A stretch of DNA of 64,000 nucleotides, taken from assembly GCA_009761415.1 (NCBI GenBank), contig QUOL01000005.1:806001-870000 (forward strand), read 5' to 3'. Under the pieces are notes generated by a model, which saw only the letters and a program-made list of their open reading frames with translations, did not search any database and had not been told where the DNA came from. A program made the position numbers and the translations under genes. Below, one piece after another: positions 22,501 to 33,362 of this stretch; position 1 is the stretch's first letter, and every line of letters starts with the position of its first letter. The DNA is from Sarcomyxa edulis (taxonomy: Eukaryota; Basidiomycota; Agaricomycetes; Agaricales; Mycenaceae).

Positions 22501-24960
22501 ATGTCTTATTCAGACATGTTAGGGTCCTCCTATGGGGAGCCCCCATCTAAAACGTCCTTTCCACTTGCCAACATCGTGATCCCTTTGTTTCTACAAATTG
22601 CTGCCGCCCTCGGCTATCTTTTCATTCTCCCCGCCGAGGTGGCCATCCCCGTCAACATTCATCGTTCTATCGTCGCGGCCACCCCGACATTCAAACCACT
22701 CATCCAAGCCCCTCCCAACCGTATCTGCCTCAATATTCTTATCTGCGCTTGCATTGTACTCTCCATGATCTCGGCCTTCTTCATCGTCGCTTCCCGCCAG
22801 CATGCGCCCGGCAAAATATCAACCTCGCCTTTACCCGCTGCCGTCGAATCTTCATCCGCCATCGCGAACGCTGGCTCTTGTCATTCGTCTCACTCCTCTT
22901 CCTCTTCCTCGTCACCTTCATCGTCCCCGCCCGAAGATAGTGAACCCTCACCCTCACCTGCCCCAGTCAAGCTTGAAGATCAACCATCCCTGCCAGACTC
23001 GCCTTCTGATCCATCGCCTCCCCCTCCCCCTCCCCCCCCTTCCCCGCCGTCTACGCCAGCTCCCGCTCTTGGACCCAGTGCATGGAGCATCCTTCTAATC
23101 CTTCTGATCATCCTCGTCTTCATTGTATGTGGTGCAGACATCTACCAGAACTCATTGGGCTTGGGCGTTTGGTTCAACTTTTGCAAACAGTATGTGCAAG
23201 GCAGCCGGATTTACCCTCATCTCCTCTCCTTCGCAATGAGCATCCAGGAGTTATTGGAGCCCATTTGGTCTAAGAGGCTCGCCCCCATACTCTTGCCTTT
23301 GATAGCCAAGAGTCGTACCATCATACAGTCCTTCCACGCCTTGCCTCACTCCCTCCTCTCATCCTATCTGCCCAAAATCCACGCCCTCTTCAAATCATTC
23401 GTTCACGGAGAGATTCAATTATCTTTCACCGCTCTGCTTGCGAATGGGTCCGCCGCGGTGAAGTACATCCAGCGGACCAAAATCGGTGAACAAGTCGCGG
23501 CTTTCTTGTCCAAGAGCGACACCGTCCTGGGTTCCGTTCGACGCGCAAAGCGTTTCGTTCGTTTCTCGTCTTTCTTGGCCAAGACCATATTCTCTCGTCT
23601 TCGGACCTCCCGCCCTCCCCTTATCAGCAAACCGGCCTACAACTTCCAGAGACATGATTTTGGGAACAGCTCGCACGCGGAGCGCTTCGAGCTGCATTTG
23701 CAACAACTTATCCAGGCTTCACAACCTCCTCAGACTGAATCCCTTACGGCTCTCGGAGGGTTCGTCGCCGGTGTCCTCGCAATTGTAGCCATTCGCTTCG
23801 TGGACGACCTTTCCCGCCGCCTGCTGTCCAAGGCTGGAACGGTGTCTGCCTCCCCTTCGGAAGTGGATCAGTTATCGGGATCCACCCCTTCATCTCCTGT
23901 GAGTATTTATCGCACACATTTTGTTTCATTTATGCTTATGCCTATCTTTTGCCTTAGCTCTCCCCTGCTTCGTCTGTGCCACTCGGGCTGTCCTCGTCGA
24001 CGAGCGTCTGCTCCGAGTGCCAAAAGACAAGCATTACACCCTCCCCTTCGGTGACCGCCCCCATTGCCGAGTCTCCCGCACCTACCGTCACGACGCCGAT
24101 CGAGTCCAGCATCATGCCCTCAATCGTCGCAACGCCAACCCAGATCTCGCCCCCTTCTGAGATCGATCCCTCCTTGGTGAGTATTCAATTACGACGTGTC
24201 CCGCAACATACTTAGCTCCTCTTCACAGGCTGTGACCTCCTCCTCCTCCTCGACATCGAGCCTTTGCTCTTCTCAAGAGTCCATACGTGTCGAGGTCTCA
24301 GAAGCTAATTCGCCGTCCTCCAGGTCTGTCCAACAACCCCGAAACAACAGACCTGTTCCCTCTTTCGCGAACCTCTCTCCTATTTCCCGCCCCAATCTCG
24401 CCTTCTCCCCTCCTGTCTTCCGGGCACCGGAATGGCCTTCAAGGTCTCCTTCGAACCTTGTTAGCGAGGATTCCGAGGCTTCTCTCTCTCTCTCCGACGC
24501 AGTCGGTTTTGAAATCCCACCCAACTGGGATTTGTCGACTGCCTTTTCGATCCCGCGTTCTTTGCAGGACTTTACGTGGTCTCCGGACAACGTCCCCGTT
24601 CCCGCCCAATTTCCGAGTCGTCCCACGATGACTCTCACCCCCACGGACACCTTCATCAGACGTCCAGCCAAGTCTCTCCAGGACCGTCGTCTCACTGCAG
24701 AGGTGGAACAGACTATCGTCGGCGATGGTCTGGGACTTGGTATCTCTGGAGTCGCCAGACTCCCCTCCACCCCTGCTCTGGGTGCTCCCCCTTCTCCGAC
24801 TGGCTACTATAGCCCGGGATTCGCCTGTGGTCCTCGTCGTCAGGTTCGTTCAGCAGTGGCACGCCGAACTTTAGTAGCACTGTCCCCTCAGGTCTCACCC
24901 TGGACTCCCGCTCTTCCTGGGGCCAACTTAGAGGAGGACGAGTTCGAGGGTTGGGCGTGA
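22501..24960 (+). CDS. Ser/Pro-rich multi-pass membrane protein, unknown function
   Basis: Three exons, with introns at about 23900-23957 (gtgagtattt to cttag) and about 24177-24229. Near the N-terminus are hydrophobic segments NIVIPLFLQIAAALGYLFIL and ICLNILICACIVLSMISAFF. A long Ser/Pro stretch follows, then a third segment (AWSILLILLIILVFIVCGAD) and a fourth near residue 420 (GGFVAGVLAIVAIRFV). The C-terminal 350 residues are Ser/Pro/Thr-rich with no known domain. The most conserved part is IPRSLQDFTWSPDNVPVPAQ and the sequence after it. A decayed inverted paralogue at 58151-59740 keeps both intron positions and the same C-terminal block, which confirms the exon model. I do not recognise the family. 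Membrane location is inferred only from hydrophobicity. Confidence 0.75.
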
Positions 24961-25018
24961 AGGGTGTCGATCTATTCCTCTCGTTGGTCGATCTCGTTGG
25001 GCTGTTGATCTGGTGTTT

Positions 25019-25068
25019 GCCTCAGTATCTTTTGTGTACGGGACGCCGTACACAAAAGCGACTGAGGC
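25019..25068. repeat. Long hairpin, 8 + 13 bp stem
   Basis: Outer arms GCCTCAGT/ACTGAGGC, a 2-nt mismatch on each side, inner arms CTTTTGTGTACGG and its exact complement, and loop GACG. It sits about 60-110 bp past the stop of the 22.5-kb gene, so it may lie in its 3' UTR. Confidence 0.9.
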
Positions 25069-25091
25069 TGGGGCCTGATCTTCTGGTGAGG

Positions 25092-25114
25092 ACAACACAA
25101 CACAACACAACACA
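25092..25114 (+). repeat. AACAC short tandem repeat
   Basis: Four consecutive near-perfect units of ACAAC/AACAC. Confidence 0.85.
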
Positions 25115-25399
25115 ATCTGTTTGCCTCACCACACCGCACGACCACCGCGACCCTTCGACTTCGATTCAAGTCACATCGCGCCTTTCCACTGGCAGTTGGA
25201 AGTTAGCTTCGCCCAAATTATGGCTCGTGGTTCGAGATTTTTGTCTCATTCCTCCTTCCTGGTCGCGACCACGCTATAAACCTACCAGCATCACCATTTC
25301 TGAAACACGAGCACCTCACGATATGTATGGTCGACCTGGACACGTCTATTCTCCGCGTCTCTCTTCTCTCGTCTCTTCCTTTTTCCTTTTTCTCTATCT

Positions 25400-25469
25400 C
25401 TTTTTCTCTTTCTTTCTTTCTTTCTCTTTCTCTTTCTCTTTCTCTTTCTCTTTCTCTTTCTCTTTCTCC
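25400..25469 (+). repeat. CT-rich microsatellite (TTTCTC and TTTC units)
   Basis: About 70 bp of TTTC and TTTCTC units. The reverse strand reads as a Lys/Arg run that is not a gene. Confidence 0.9.
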
Positions 25470-26136
25470 TTTTCATCCACGTCTCCGTCTCTCTATACTG
25501 TACCTATATCTACCTATACCCTATTCCCAGGCTGCCAGACTTGTGTTGGAATTTTCTGTACTCCTACATACATATACCCGTTCGATATACCACATCTTTA
25601 CCTATATTCCATTTCTCTCTCTTTATATTTCGTTCACATTATTCTCTGTACCAACATCGTCTCCTTTTACCCCAGTCCAATAGCCTTGTATTTATATTTA
25701 TCTCGACCGTCTGAACTTGTCTCCGTAGTTCTACATATACCCGTTCAAATTCATATCACATTCCTATCCTTATCGTTCTCCATTCGTTTTTTCTATCAAT
25801 TATACATCTAGAATGGCTACCCAGAGTGGATGCTCAACGCCTCACAAAGTATTGCACTGTAGCTCCGTTTTTGCAAGAGTGAAGGGTAACGAGGTCAAGT
25901 CAGCTGGTTATTGGTACGTCGTGAACATGTCTAGGCCCTACGTATTGATTGACGGCTGGATTAGAATGACCTTCGGATGTATATGACTACCGGCCTAGTG
26001 CTCAAAATAACCTTTTTTTGTACACGCGGTAAGTATATCTATCTATAACCCATGGCGATTGTGTGTGTATATATACTATCTTTCGAGACGATCTGATGTT
26101 CCTCAGCCCTCTCTCCTTACCCACATTGTCCAGAAG

Positions 26137-26890
26137 ATGTCGGAAATCCATCCTGCACACGCTGATTTTCATGCTCACAATGAGACTTATGCTTCGGAGT
26201 TTGACCCTACCCATGGAGAGATCAGACTTGCTCCAAAGAAGAAGTTGATAGTTGGTACGTCTACTGGCTTGTTTCTATAAACCCCAAGCTCTGACCGCGT
26301 CTCTCGACTCCAGTCACCTGCATGGACGCGCGTATCAAGTAGGTCTCCAGTCTTCATGGCTAATCTATCCAGACTATAACAAAACTTCAACAGCCCTTTC
26401 GTTCAACTCGGCTTGGAGCTTGGTGACGCACATATAATCAGAAATGCCGGAGGTCTTGCGTATGCCTTCTGGTTTCATGTTGTCTGATCCAGCACTATAT
26501 CTATCTCTCATGCAGACAGGAATCCATCCGTAGCATCGTCGTTTCTCAACGCCTTCTCGGAACGCGAACAATCATGCTGTTTCACCACACCGACTGTGGA
26601 ATGCAGACCTTCACCACTCCCGAATTACGCCAGCAGATCAAGAATGCGGCGCCAGGAGATACCTCTGTCGCAGAGGCAGCTGATAAGATGGACTTTCTGG
26701 AATTTAGCGACCTCGCAGAGTCGGTAAGGAGTAACGTAAAGTTTATCAAAGAGCATCCTTTGGTCCTTCCTGGGACCATAGTGACTGGTTGGATATACGA
26801 CGTCAAGACCGGCAGGGTGTGTTGAGTCTTCTATCTCTGACATTCGCAGCAAACTGACGTTCTATCTAATAGATCAAGCCCGTGCTTTGA
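26137..26890 (+). CDS. Beta-class carbonic anhydrase
   Basis: Five exons. The start MSEIHPAHADFHAHNETYAS leads to KKKLIV. Splices then give VTCMDARIN, PFVQLGLELGDAHIIRNAGG, QESIRSIVVSQRLLGTRTIM and LFHHTDCGMQTF, with a last exon IKPVL. CMDAR supplies the first zinc cysteine and the Asp-Arg dyad. HTDCGM supplies the zinc histidine and second cysteine, so all zinc ligands are present. The spliced protein is about 170 residues, which fits the short beta type. The enzyme interconverts carbon dioxide and bicarbonate. The next gene, about 210 bp downstream on the same strand, encodes a bicarbonate-using synthase. No targeting peptide is seen, so it is probably cytosolic. Confidence 0.92.
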
Positions 26891-27104
26891 GATAGCGTAT
26901 CCAAGATATGTACTTGTACTTGTAGTCTGATAATACCAATGCGCGACACGTACTTGTCGACGCGTCAGAGTCACGCGATCGTTATGAGTTCCCGATTGGG
27001 ATGGCTTGAACTTTTTTTCGACTGACTTGAATTGACTCACTGCAAACTCACTGGGTGGATTTTAGCTCTTGACTTTTCTGCAGCTGGGCCAGACTGCTCA
27101 GCAA

Positions 27105-30100
27105 TGAGTCTCTTGCGCCTTCAGACGGCCTGCTCTCGAAATGTTGCCTGGCGACCCTACTTTCGCTCTTTTCATTCTACCCCAAGGCGTCTCAGCTCAT
27201 TTCTATCTCCTACTGCACCTTTACGCGCCGTCGCAGCACCTGCTGTAGGTTCATACACACCAAAGGAAGGCGAACACGTCTTGAACTCCCCATCCGACAT
27301 CGCCAGAAGATTATCTGCTAGTGTTCTTCCCAATCTACCACGGCCCGATGTCCAAAAAGTGGTCGTAGTCGGCAGTGGAGGTTTGAGCATTGGGCAGGCC
27401 GGTGAATTCGATTATTCTGGATCACAAGCCCTCAAAGCTCTCAGCGAAGAAGGCGTTGCTGCGGTCCTCATCAATCCTAATATCGCAACTTGGCAAACAT
27501 CTCATGCACTGGCGAGCGAGGTTTATTTCCTGCCCATCACGGCGGATTATGTGGCATATGTATTGGAAAAGGAACGGCCGGATGGGATTTTACTGACATT
27601 TGGAGGACAAAGTGCTTTGAACGTCGGTATCGAACTGGATAAAATGGGAGTTCTAGAACGTTTGGGAGTAAAGGTTTTGGGTACGCCGATCCGGACATTG
27701 GAAGTATCGGAAGATCGGGATTTATTCGTCAAGGCCTTGAAGGGTACTTGACTAGACCTCTCTCAGAACTTTGACATTAGCTCACATGTCTGCCTAGAAA
27801 TCGATATCCCTGTTGCCCAATCGACGGCCGTATCATCTGTCAATGGTGCTCTAGCTGCTGCTGAAGAAATCGGTTACCCCGTTATCCTCCGTTCTGCATT
27901 CACTCTAGGAGGCCTCGGATCTGGATTCGCTGAGAACGCAGACGAACTACGCGATTTGTCTGCCAAAGGTCTCAGTTTGAGTCCTCAGGTTCTTATCGAA
28001 CGTAGTATGAAAGGTTGGAAAGAATTGGAATACGAAGTCGTTCGAGATGCTGCTGATGTGCGTCAAACATCTCATTCTGCATAATTCGAAAGCTCACAGT
28101 ATCACAGAACACGATCATTTGCTGCAACATGGAAAATTTCGACCCTTTAGGTACTCATACCGGTGATTCCATCGTCATTGCGCCATCACAGACATTGAAT
28201 GATGATGAATACCATATGCTGAGGAGTGCTGCCATCAAGGTATGCATGACGGTTATTAATGTAATACATATTGGGGTGCTCATGATGTTGGAAGGTCATC
28301 AGGCATCTAGGTGTGGTAGGCGAATGCAATATTCAATATGCCTTGAATCCTACTAGCCGGGAATACAGAGTTATTGAAGTCAATGCTCGGTATGTTTCCA
28401 TATGAACTTCTCGAAGTAGTATTGATGATCTTATGCTGTGTATCTACCTAGATTGAGTCGGTCCAGGTAATTTTTGATACCTTTCTGTTTCGTAGGCATT
28501 AACTGACTCTTCCTGTAACAGCGCCTTGGCCTCCAAAGCAACAGGATACCCCCTTGCCTACACAGCTGCTAAAATCGCCCTAGGACACACCTTACCCGAA
28601 CTACCCAACGCCGTCACGAAAACCACCACTGCTTGCTTCGAGCCCTCATTAGACTATGTCGTCGTCAAAATACCAAAATGGGATCTCGCAAAATTCAGCA
28701 ATGTCGGGAGGGAAGTAGGATCCTCAATGAAGAGTGTGGGAGAGGTCATGGCGATCGGACGAACCTTCGAGGAGAGTCTCCAGAAAGCTATTCGGATGGT
28801 GGATCCGAGATGGAAAGGCTTTGAAGGTGGGTATGTTGGGGAGTTGGATGGTGAGGCGCTGGATAAGGCGTTGAGCAATCCGACGGATATGCGGTTGTTT
28901 GTGATCGCTCATGCGATGTACAATAAGGGCTATACTGTTGAGAAGGTCCATGAACTGACGAAGATCGATAACGTATGTGTTCTGTCTCTTCGTTTGCTTC
29001 ACTCTCATTGCTAATCGTGGATCTTTGCACCTCAGTGGTTCCTTTACAAGATCGAAAACATCGTCGAAACACATCGCCAGCTCGAGGCAGCGGGCACCAT
29101 TGAAAACATCAATCCTGACCTGATGAAGCGCGCTAAACAGATGGGTTTCTCTGATGCACAAATTGCTGACCTCGTCTCCTCTAAGGCCGAAAGCACACCA
29201 AAACCGTGCACGGAGGGCATTGTGCGCGCTGCCCGAAAATCATACGGAATCACACCCTTTGTCAAGCGAATCGACACACTAGCAGCTGAATACCCGGCTT
29301 ATACCAACTACCTCTACACCACATATAATGCATCTGAACACGACGTCGAGTTCGATGAGCATGGTGTTATGGTCTTGGGAAGCGGTGTGTATAGGATTGG
29401 TAGCAGCGTGGAGTTCGATTGGTGCGCTGTGACATGTGCGAGGAAGCTGAGAGGCGGGATGGGGAAGAGGACGATCATGATCAACTATAATCCCGAGACT
29501 GTCTCAACTGATTTTGATGAAGCGGATAGGCTGTATTTCGAGGAGTTGGGCTTTGAGCGGGTTATGGATATCTATGAGCTGGAGCAGGCACAGGGTGTCG
29601 TTGTTAGCGTCGGTGGTAAGAGGCAGGCAGCTATATTGCGCTTATTATTTGCTAACCTTTCGTTCTTTTGATCAGGTCAATTACCGCAGAACATCGCTCT
29701 TCGTCTCAAACACTCCGGAGTCACCGTTCTCGGAACTGACCCAGAAATGATTGACACAGCAGAGGACCGTCACAAGTTCTCTTCTGTGCTCGACAGCATT
29801 GGTGTTGATCAACCGGAATGGACTGAAGTCACTACACTCGAAGCTGCCAAGGCGTTTGCTCGGAAAGTGGAGTAAGTTCTGAATCATCGGGCTTTTTCGC
29901 GTGGAACTAATCAAATATATACATAGCTACCCTGTCCTAATCCGGCCTTCGTACGTACTTTCGGGTGCCGCCATGAACGTTGTATACGAGGAGCACGCTC
30001 TGGAGTATAATCTATCTGCAGCTGCCTCTGTCTCTCCCTTGCACCCTGTCGTCATCACCAAATTCATCGACAACGCCGAAGAAATTGATGTTGATGCTGT

Positions 30101-31217
30101 AGCCCATGACGGCAAACTTATCGTCCACGCTGTTTCCGAGCATATCGAGAATGCCGGTGTTCATTCTGGCGACGCCACACTAGCACTTCCGCCGATCAAT
30201 CTTACCCCTGGTGATATGGCTAGGTTGAAGACGATCGCGGAGAAGGTGGCCGTCGCTTTCAAAATTTCTGGACCGTTCAATATGCAGGTCATCAAGAAAC
30301 CCAGTGAAGGGGATGAGGAAGCACCTCTGAAGGTCATCGAATGCAATCTTCGCGCGTCGCGGTCCTTCCCTTTCGTATCCAAAGTATTGGGCCATAATTT
30401 CATCGATACTGCTACTGCAGCGATTGTGGGCCAGGACGTTCCTGAACCTCTCGATGTCATGTCGGAGAAGAGGGATTATGTGTCGGTCAAAGTCGCTCAT
30501 TTCTCTTGGACTCGGTTGGGCGGAGCAGATCCTTTCTTGGGTGTCGGTGCGTCTCAGCCATCATCTTTTTTCGCAGCTATCTTCTCACTGTCTCTCAACT
30601 GGTTCCAGAGATGGCGAGTACAGGAGAAGTCGCATGTTTCGGGAAAGACATTTACGAGGCGTATTGGACTTCGCTTCTCAGCCAGACCGGCTTCAGGATT
30701 CCTCAAGCTGGATCTGGCGTCCTAATCGGTGGAGATATCACGAAGCCTGAGATGGCTAGCATCGCCAAAACATTGATCGACCTTGGTTTCAAGCTCTATT
30801 GCTCCTCCCACACCGTGGAGGACTTCTTGAACGACATTCCCTACGTTCACGCTAAACGCATATTCTTCCCTACGAAAGATAAGCGAAAACTGCGAGAGGT
30901 ATTTGATGAATACGAAATACAATGCGTCATCAACCTGGCGAAAGCTCGTGCCATTGATTTCTTGGACGAGGACTATGTTGCTCGCCGGTGCGTTGCCTCT
31001 GTAATCAGATGCCACTGATTCATCTGACTGAGAATTTTGGCCCATCAGGAATGCGGTTGACTTCGGTCTCCCATTATTCAACAATGCTAAAACTGCGCAA
31101 CTCTTCGTCGAGAGTCTTGCCAGAAAAATACCAGAGGGTGGCCTGAGAAGGTATACTGAAGGCCATATACCATCTGAAGTTCGATCTTGGAGAGAGTTCG
31201 TCGGGAAACGAGCATAA
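27105..31217 (+). CDS. cpa2: Carbamoyl-phosphate synthase large chain, arginine-specific, mitochondrial
   Basis: Multi-exon gene for about 1160 residues. The N-terminus ([20 protein letters not shown], then [12 protein letters not shown]) is a typical mitochondrial presequence. The first ATP-grasp half starts [20 protein letters not shown] and includes [40 protein letters not shown] and [20 protein letters not shown]. The second half has [38 protein letters not shown] and [20 protein letters not shown]. The C-terminal MGS-like domain ends [13 protein letters not shown]. Using ammonia from a separate small chain, bicarbonate and two ATP, it makes carbamoyl phosphate for arginine. The pyrimidine enzyme of fungi is a fusion with aspartate transcarbamylase. 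No such fusion is seen here, which supports the arginine assignment. Confidence 0.95.
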
Positions 31218-31368
31218 AGATTTGAACAATACACATCTGATTGGATCTCTGACTACTTATCAACCAAAAGGAGCCCTAGGTGTTCCGTGTAAATGTTCAT
31301 AACCTACATAGATGTTTAATTTTTTTGGATTCCGCTATCGTACATCCCTAGAGGTGACCGTGACATGA

Positions 31369-33019
31369 CTATACGCTGAGAAGATCTCCAGGAGAACATA
31401 GTTGATCCAAATCCAGCTCCTCAGTAGGCTTTCCAAAGCGTGATTTGTCGATGTGCGAATATTCTCGATCGACAGCAAACTTCTTGACCAATATCGGGTC
31501 CATGGTGCCCTGTACTGCATCTGCCACAAGTCGACCAATGACCGGGAGGAACTAAGAAAGACTTCAGCACATGCTTGTAATAAAGAGACAAGATCCGAAA
31601 ACTTGAAATATATAGACTAACCTTGTATGCGTGTCCACTTCCAGCGGTCGCAAGCATCAATGACGGGTCCACAGGGTGAAGCCCGATGATCCAATCGGAG
31701 TCTGGTGAATCAGTGTACCTAGGTATGACACGATGAGATTCGAATGAGATATTTGTTACGCCAGAGAGGTTAAGGACGGATCTTACCAGCAAAGCCGAGT
31801 GCCGGAGAAAGGTTTCTCAGCGAGTTCGGGGTAGACCCCTCGGAGTCGAGTTCTCAATTCTTTCAGGATGGCCTTTGGAATGCGTAGTCCTTCTTCTGCG
31901 TCACTCGATATCGTACGAGGAGTAGATATTGCATTTTGCGTGTGAGTGTATCCAGAATCGTGGATAGCCATCTTGACTATGTTATCCTTGGTCGGCTGAA
32001 GCAAATACAGATTGGGATCTATTCCGAAAAAACACGAGGGAAAGAAGACAGGAGACTTGCTGGGAAGATATAAAAGCCAGAATCGAAATTGAGGACAACT
32101 GGAACGTTCTTGTAACGGTCCGCTTCCTCTTTCGTAAGTTGAATCGTCGCAATACTTTGGCTGCAGAGGAGTATATCATTGATAGGCCGTGAAAAGCATC
32201 ATTGGTCAGAGCTTACCCGGTGGCAGTAAGTTTTGAATCAAGCTGGAGGTTAGGAAGTGCGGATGCAGTCCAAGAACCTAGAGCAAGGATGACCAGATCC
32301 GCTTCGAATATCGTACCGTCGGCGCATTCTACGCCAGTCGTTTTGCCACCTTGCTGGAGTAGTTTGCTTACACCCTTTCCAGGAAGGACCGATCCTCCGA
32401 GAGCAACGACATTTGACATCATGACAGATACTCCTTGAGTGGCAGCGGCCCATCCTCCGTCATGATTTAGATATCCAGCCATGTTACTGAAAGACGCAAC
32501 AGGGACCTGCGATGGAAACGCAGCACGGATAGCAGCTGCATCCTCCAATACCTGCAGATGCGCACCTAGGGAAACATCATTGGTGTAGGATTCGTTGGCA
32601 TACGTCCGATCTTTCTCCAAAGATCGCAATACTAAGACTCCCGATCTTGCAGATTAGGATTAGCTACTTGTACAGTTCAGATATCCGGATCATACAAAAC
32701 TCACTCTTGGTAAGTATCACCCCATACTTTCTCGTCCTTCCAGAGATCAATAGCTTCCTTGGCTAACTGAGCGTAGAATATGTCCGAGTACGAGGTACGA
32801 ACAACTGCCAGAAGTTGATGAGATATATTGAATGTCAATCTTACGGCGATAGAACGAACTCTTGTTGATATCTTGACTAGCTGCGTCGGGAGCAGGCAAC
32901 GTCGTTGCTCTATCGATGACAGTGACATTTTTGTACCCTCGTTTCAAGAGATGGTAGGCTGTCGAGATTCCAAAACAGCCCGCTCCAGCGATGAGAATTT
33001 TGTCGTTCGGAAGGATCAT
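31369..33019 (-). CDS. FAD-dependent amine oxidase (sarcosine / pipecolate / fructosyl-amine oxidase family)
   Basis: Multi-exon gene whose stop is only about 150 bp from that of the convergent CPSase gene. The N-terminal nucleotide-binding motif is ILIAGAGCFGISTAYHLL. Then come SQDINK spliced to VRTSYSDIFYAQLAKEAI, VECADGTIFEADLVILALGS, LCWYTDSPDSDWIIGLHP and GSGHAYK spliced to FLPVIGRL. These features (DINK-x-R, CWYTD, GHxYKFLP) define the DAO-fold group that includes fungal L-pipecolate/saccharopine oxidases and amadoriases. The flavin is bound covalently in several members. The substrate cannot be told from the sequence read here. The C-terminus, LCSPGDLLSV, is not an obvious peroxisomal SKL signal. 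Confidence 0.85.
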
Positions 33020-33362
33020 GGTCGCAATGAAGAAGAAAAGTCTCAAAGATAGATAAGAAACCCATCGGACTCGGAGGAGCGAAAGAACGCGGAGAACGGC
33101 GGGGTGGCATGGTCTGGGCAAACACAAGGAATTTGATCGATCGAAGGAACAAATTGCAATTCGATAAGATAGAAAGGCTAATTTACATAATTTAATTTTG
33201 AGGGTCATTACCCAGTATCTGACTGTGAAGGTGTAAAATAAGTTCATGAACAAAACGCGGGGGAATATGGGGTCTATGTAGCTGGAAGCGAAATCTATAG
33301 AACGGATGGATTGGTGATAAATTGGATGAATAACTTGCGAAAGGTTCTCGAAGATGGATCGA

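Larger units (their letters stand above)
24961..26136. other. Intergenic, low-complexity and hairpin sequence
   Basis: Holds a long hairpin (25019-25068), an AACAC repeat and a CT-rich microsatellite. The 286-residue frame at 24951-25811 is a product of the CT-rich sequence and is not a gene. The ATG at 25813 opens a 58-residue frame with no recognised domain. Confidence 0.5.

Noticed and set aside
24951..25811. 286-residue plus-strand frame with long Ser/Phe runs, and its Lys/Arg-rich opposite frame
   Set aside because: Both are translations of the CT microsatellite and T-rich flank. No domain or splice structure.
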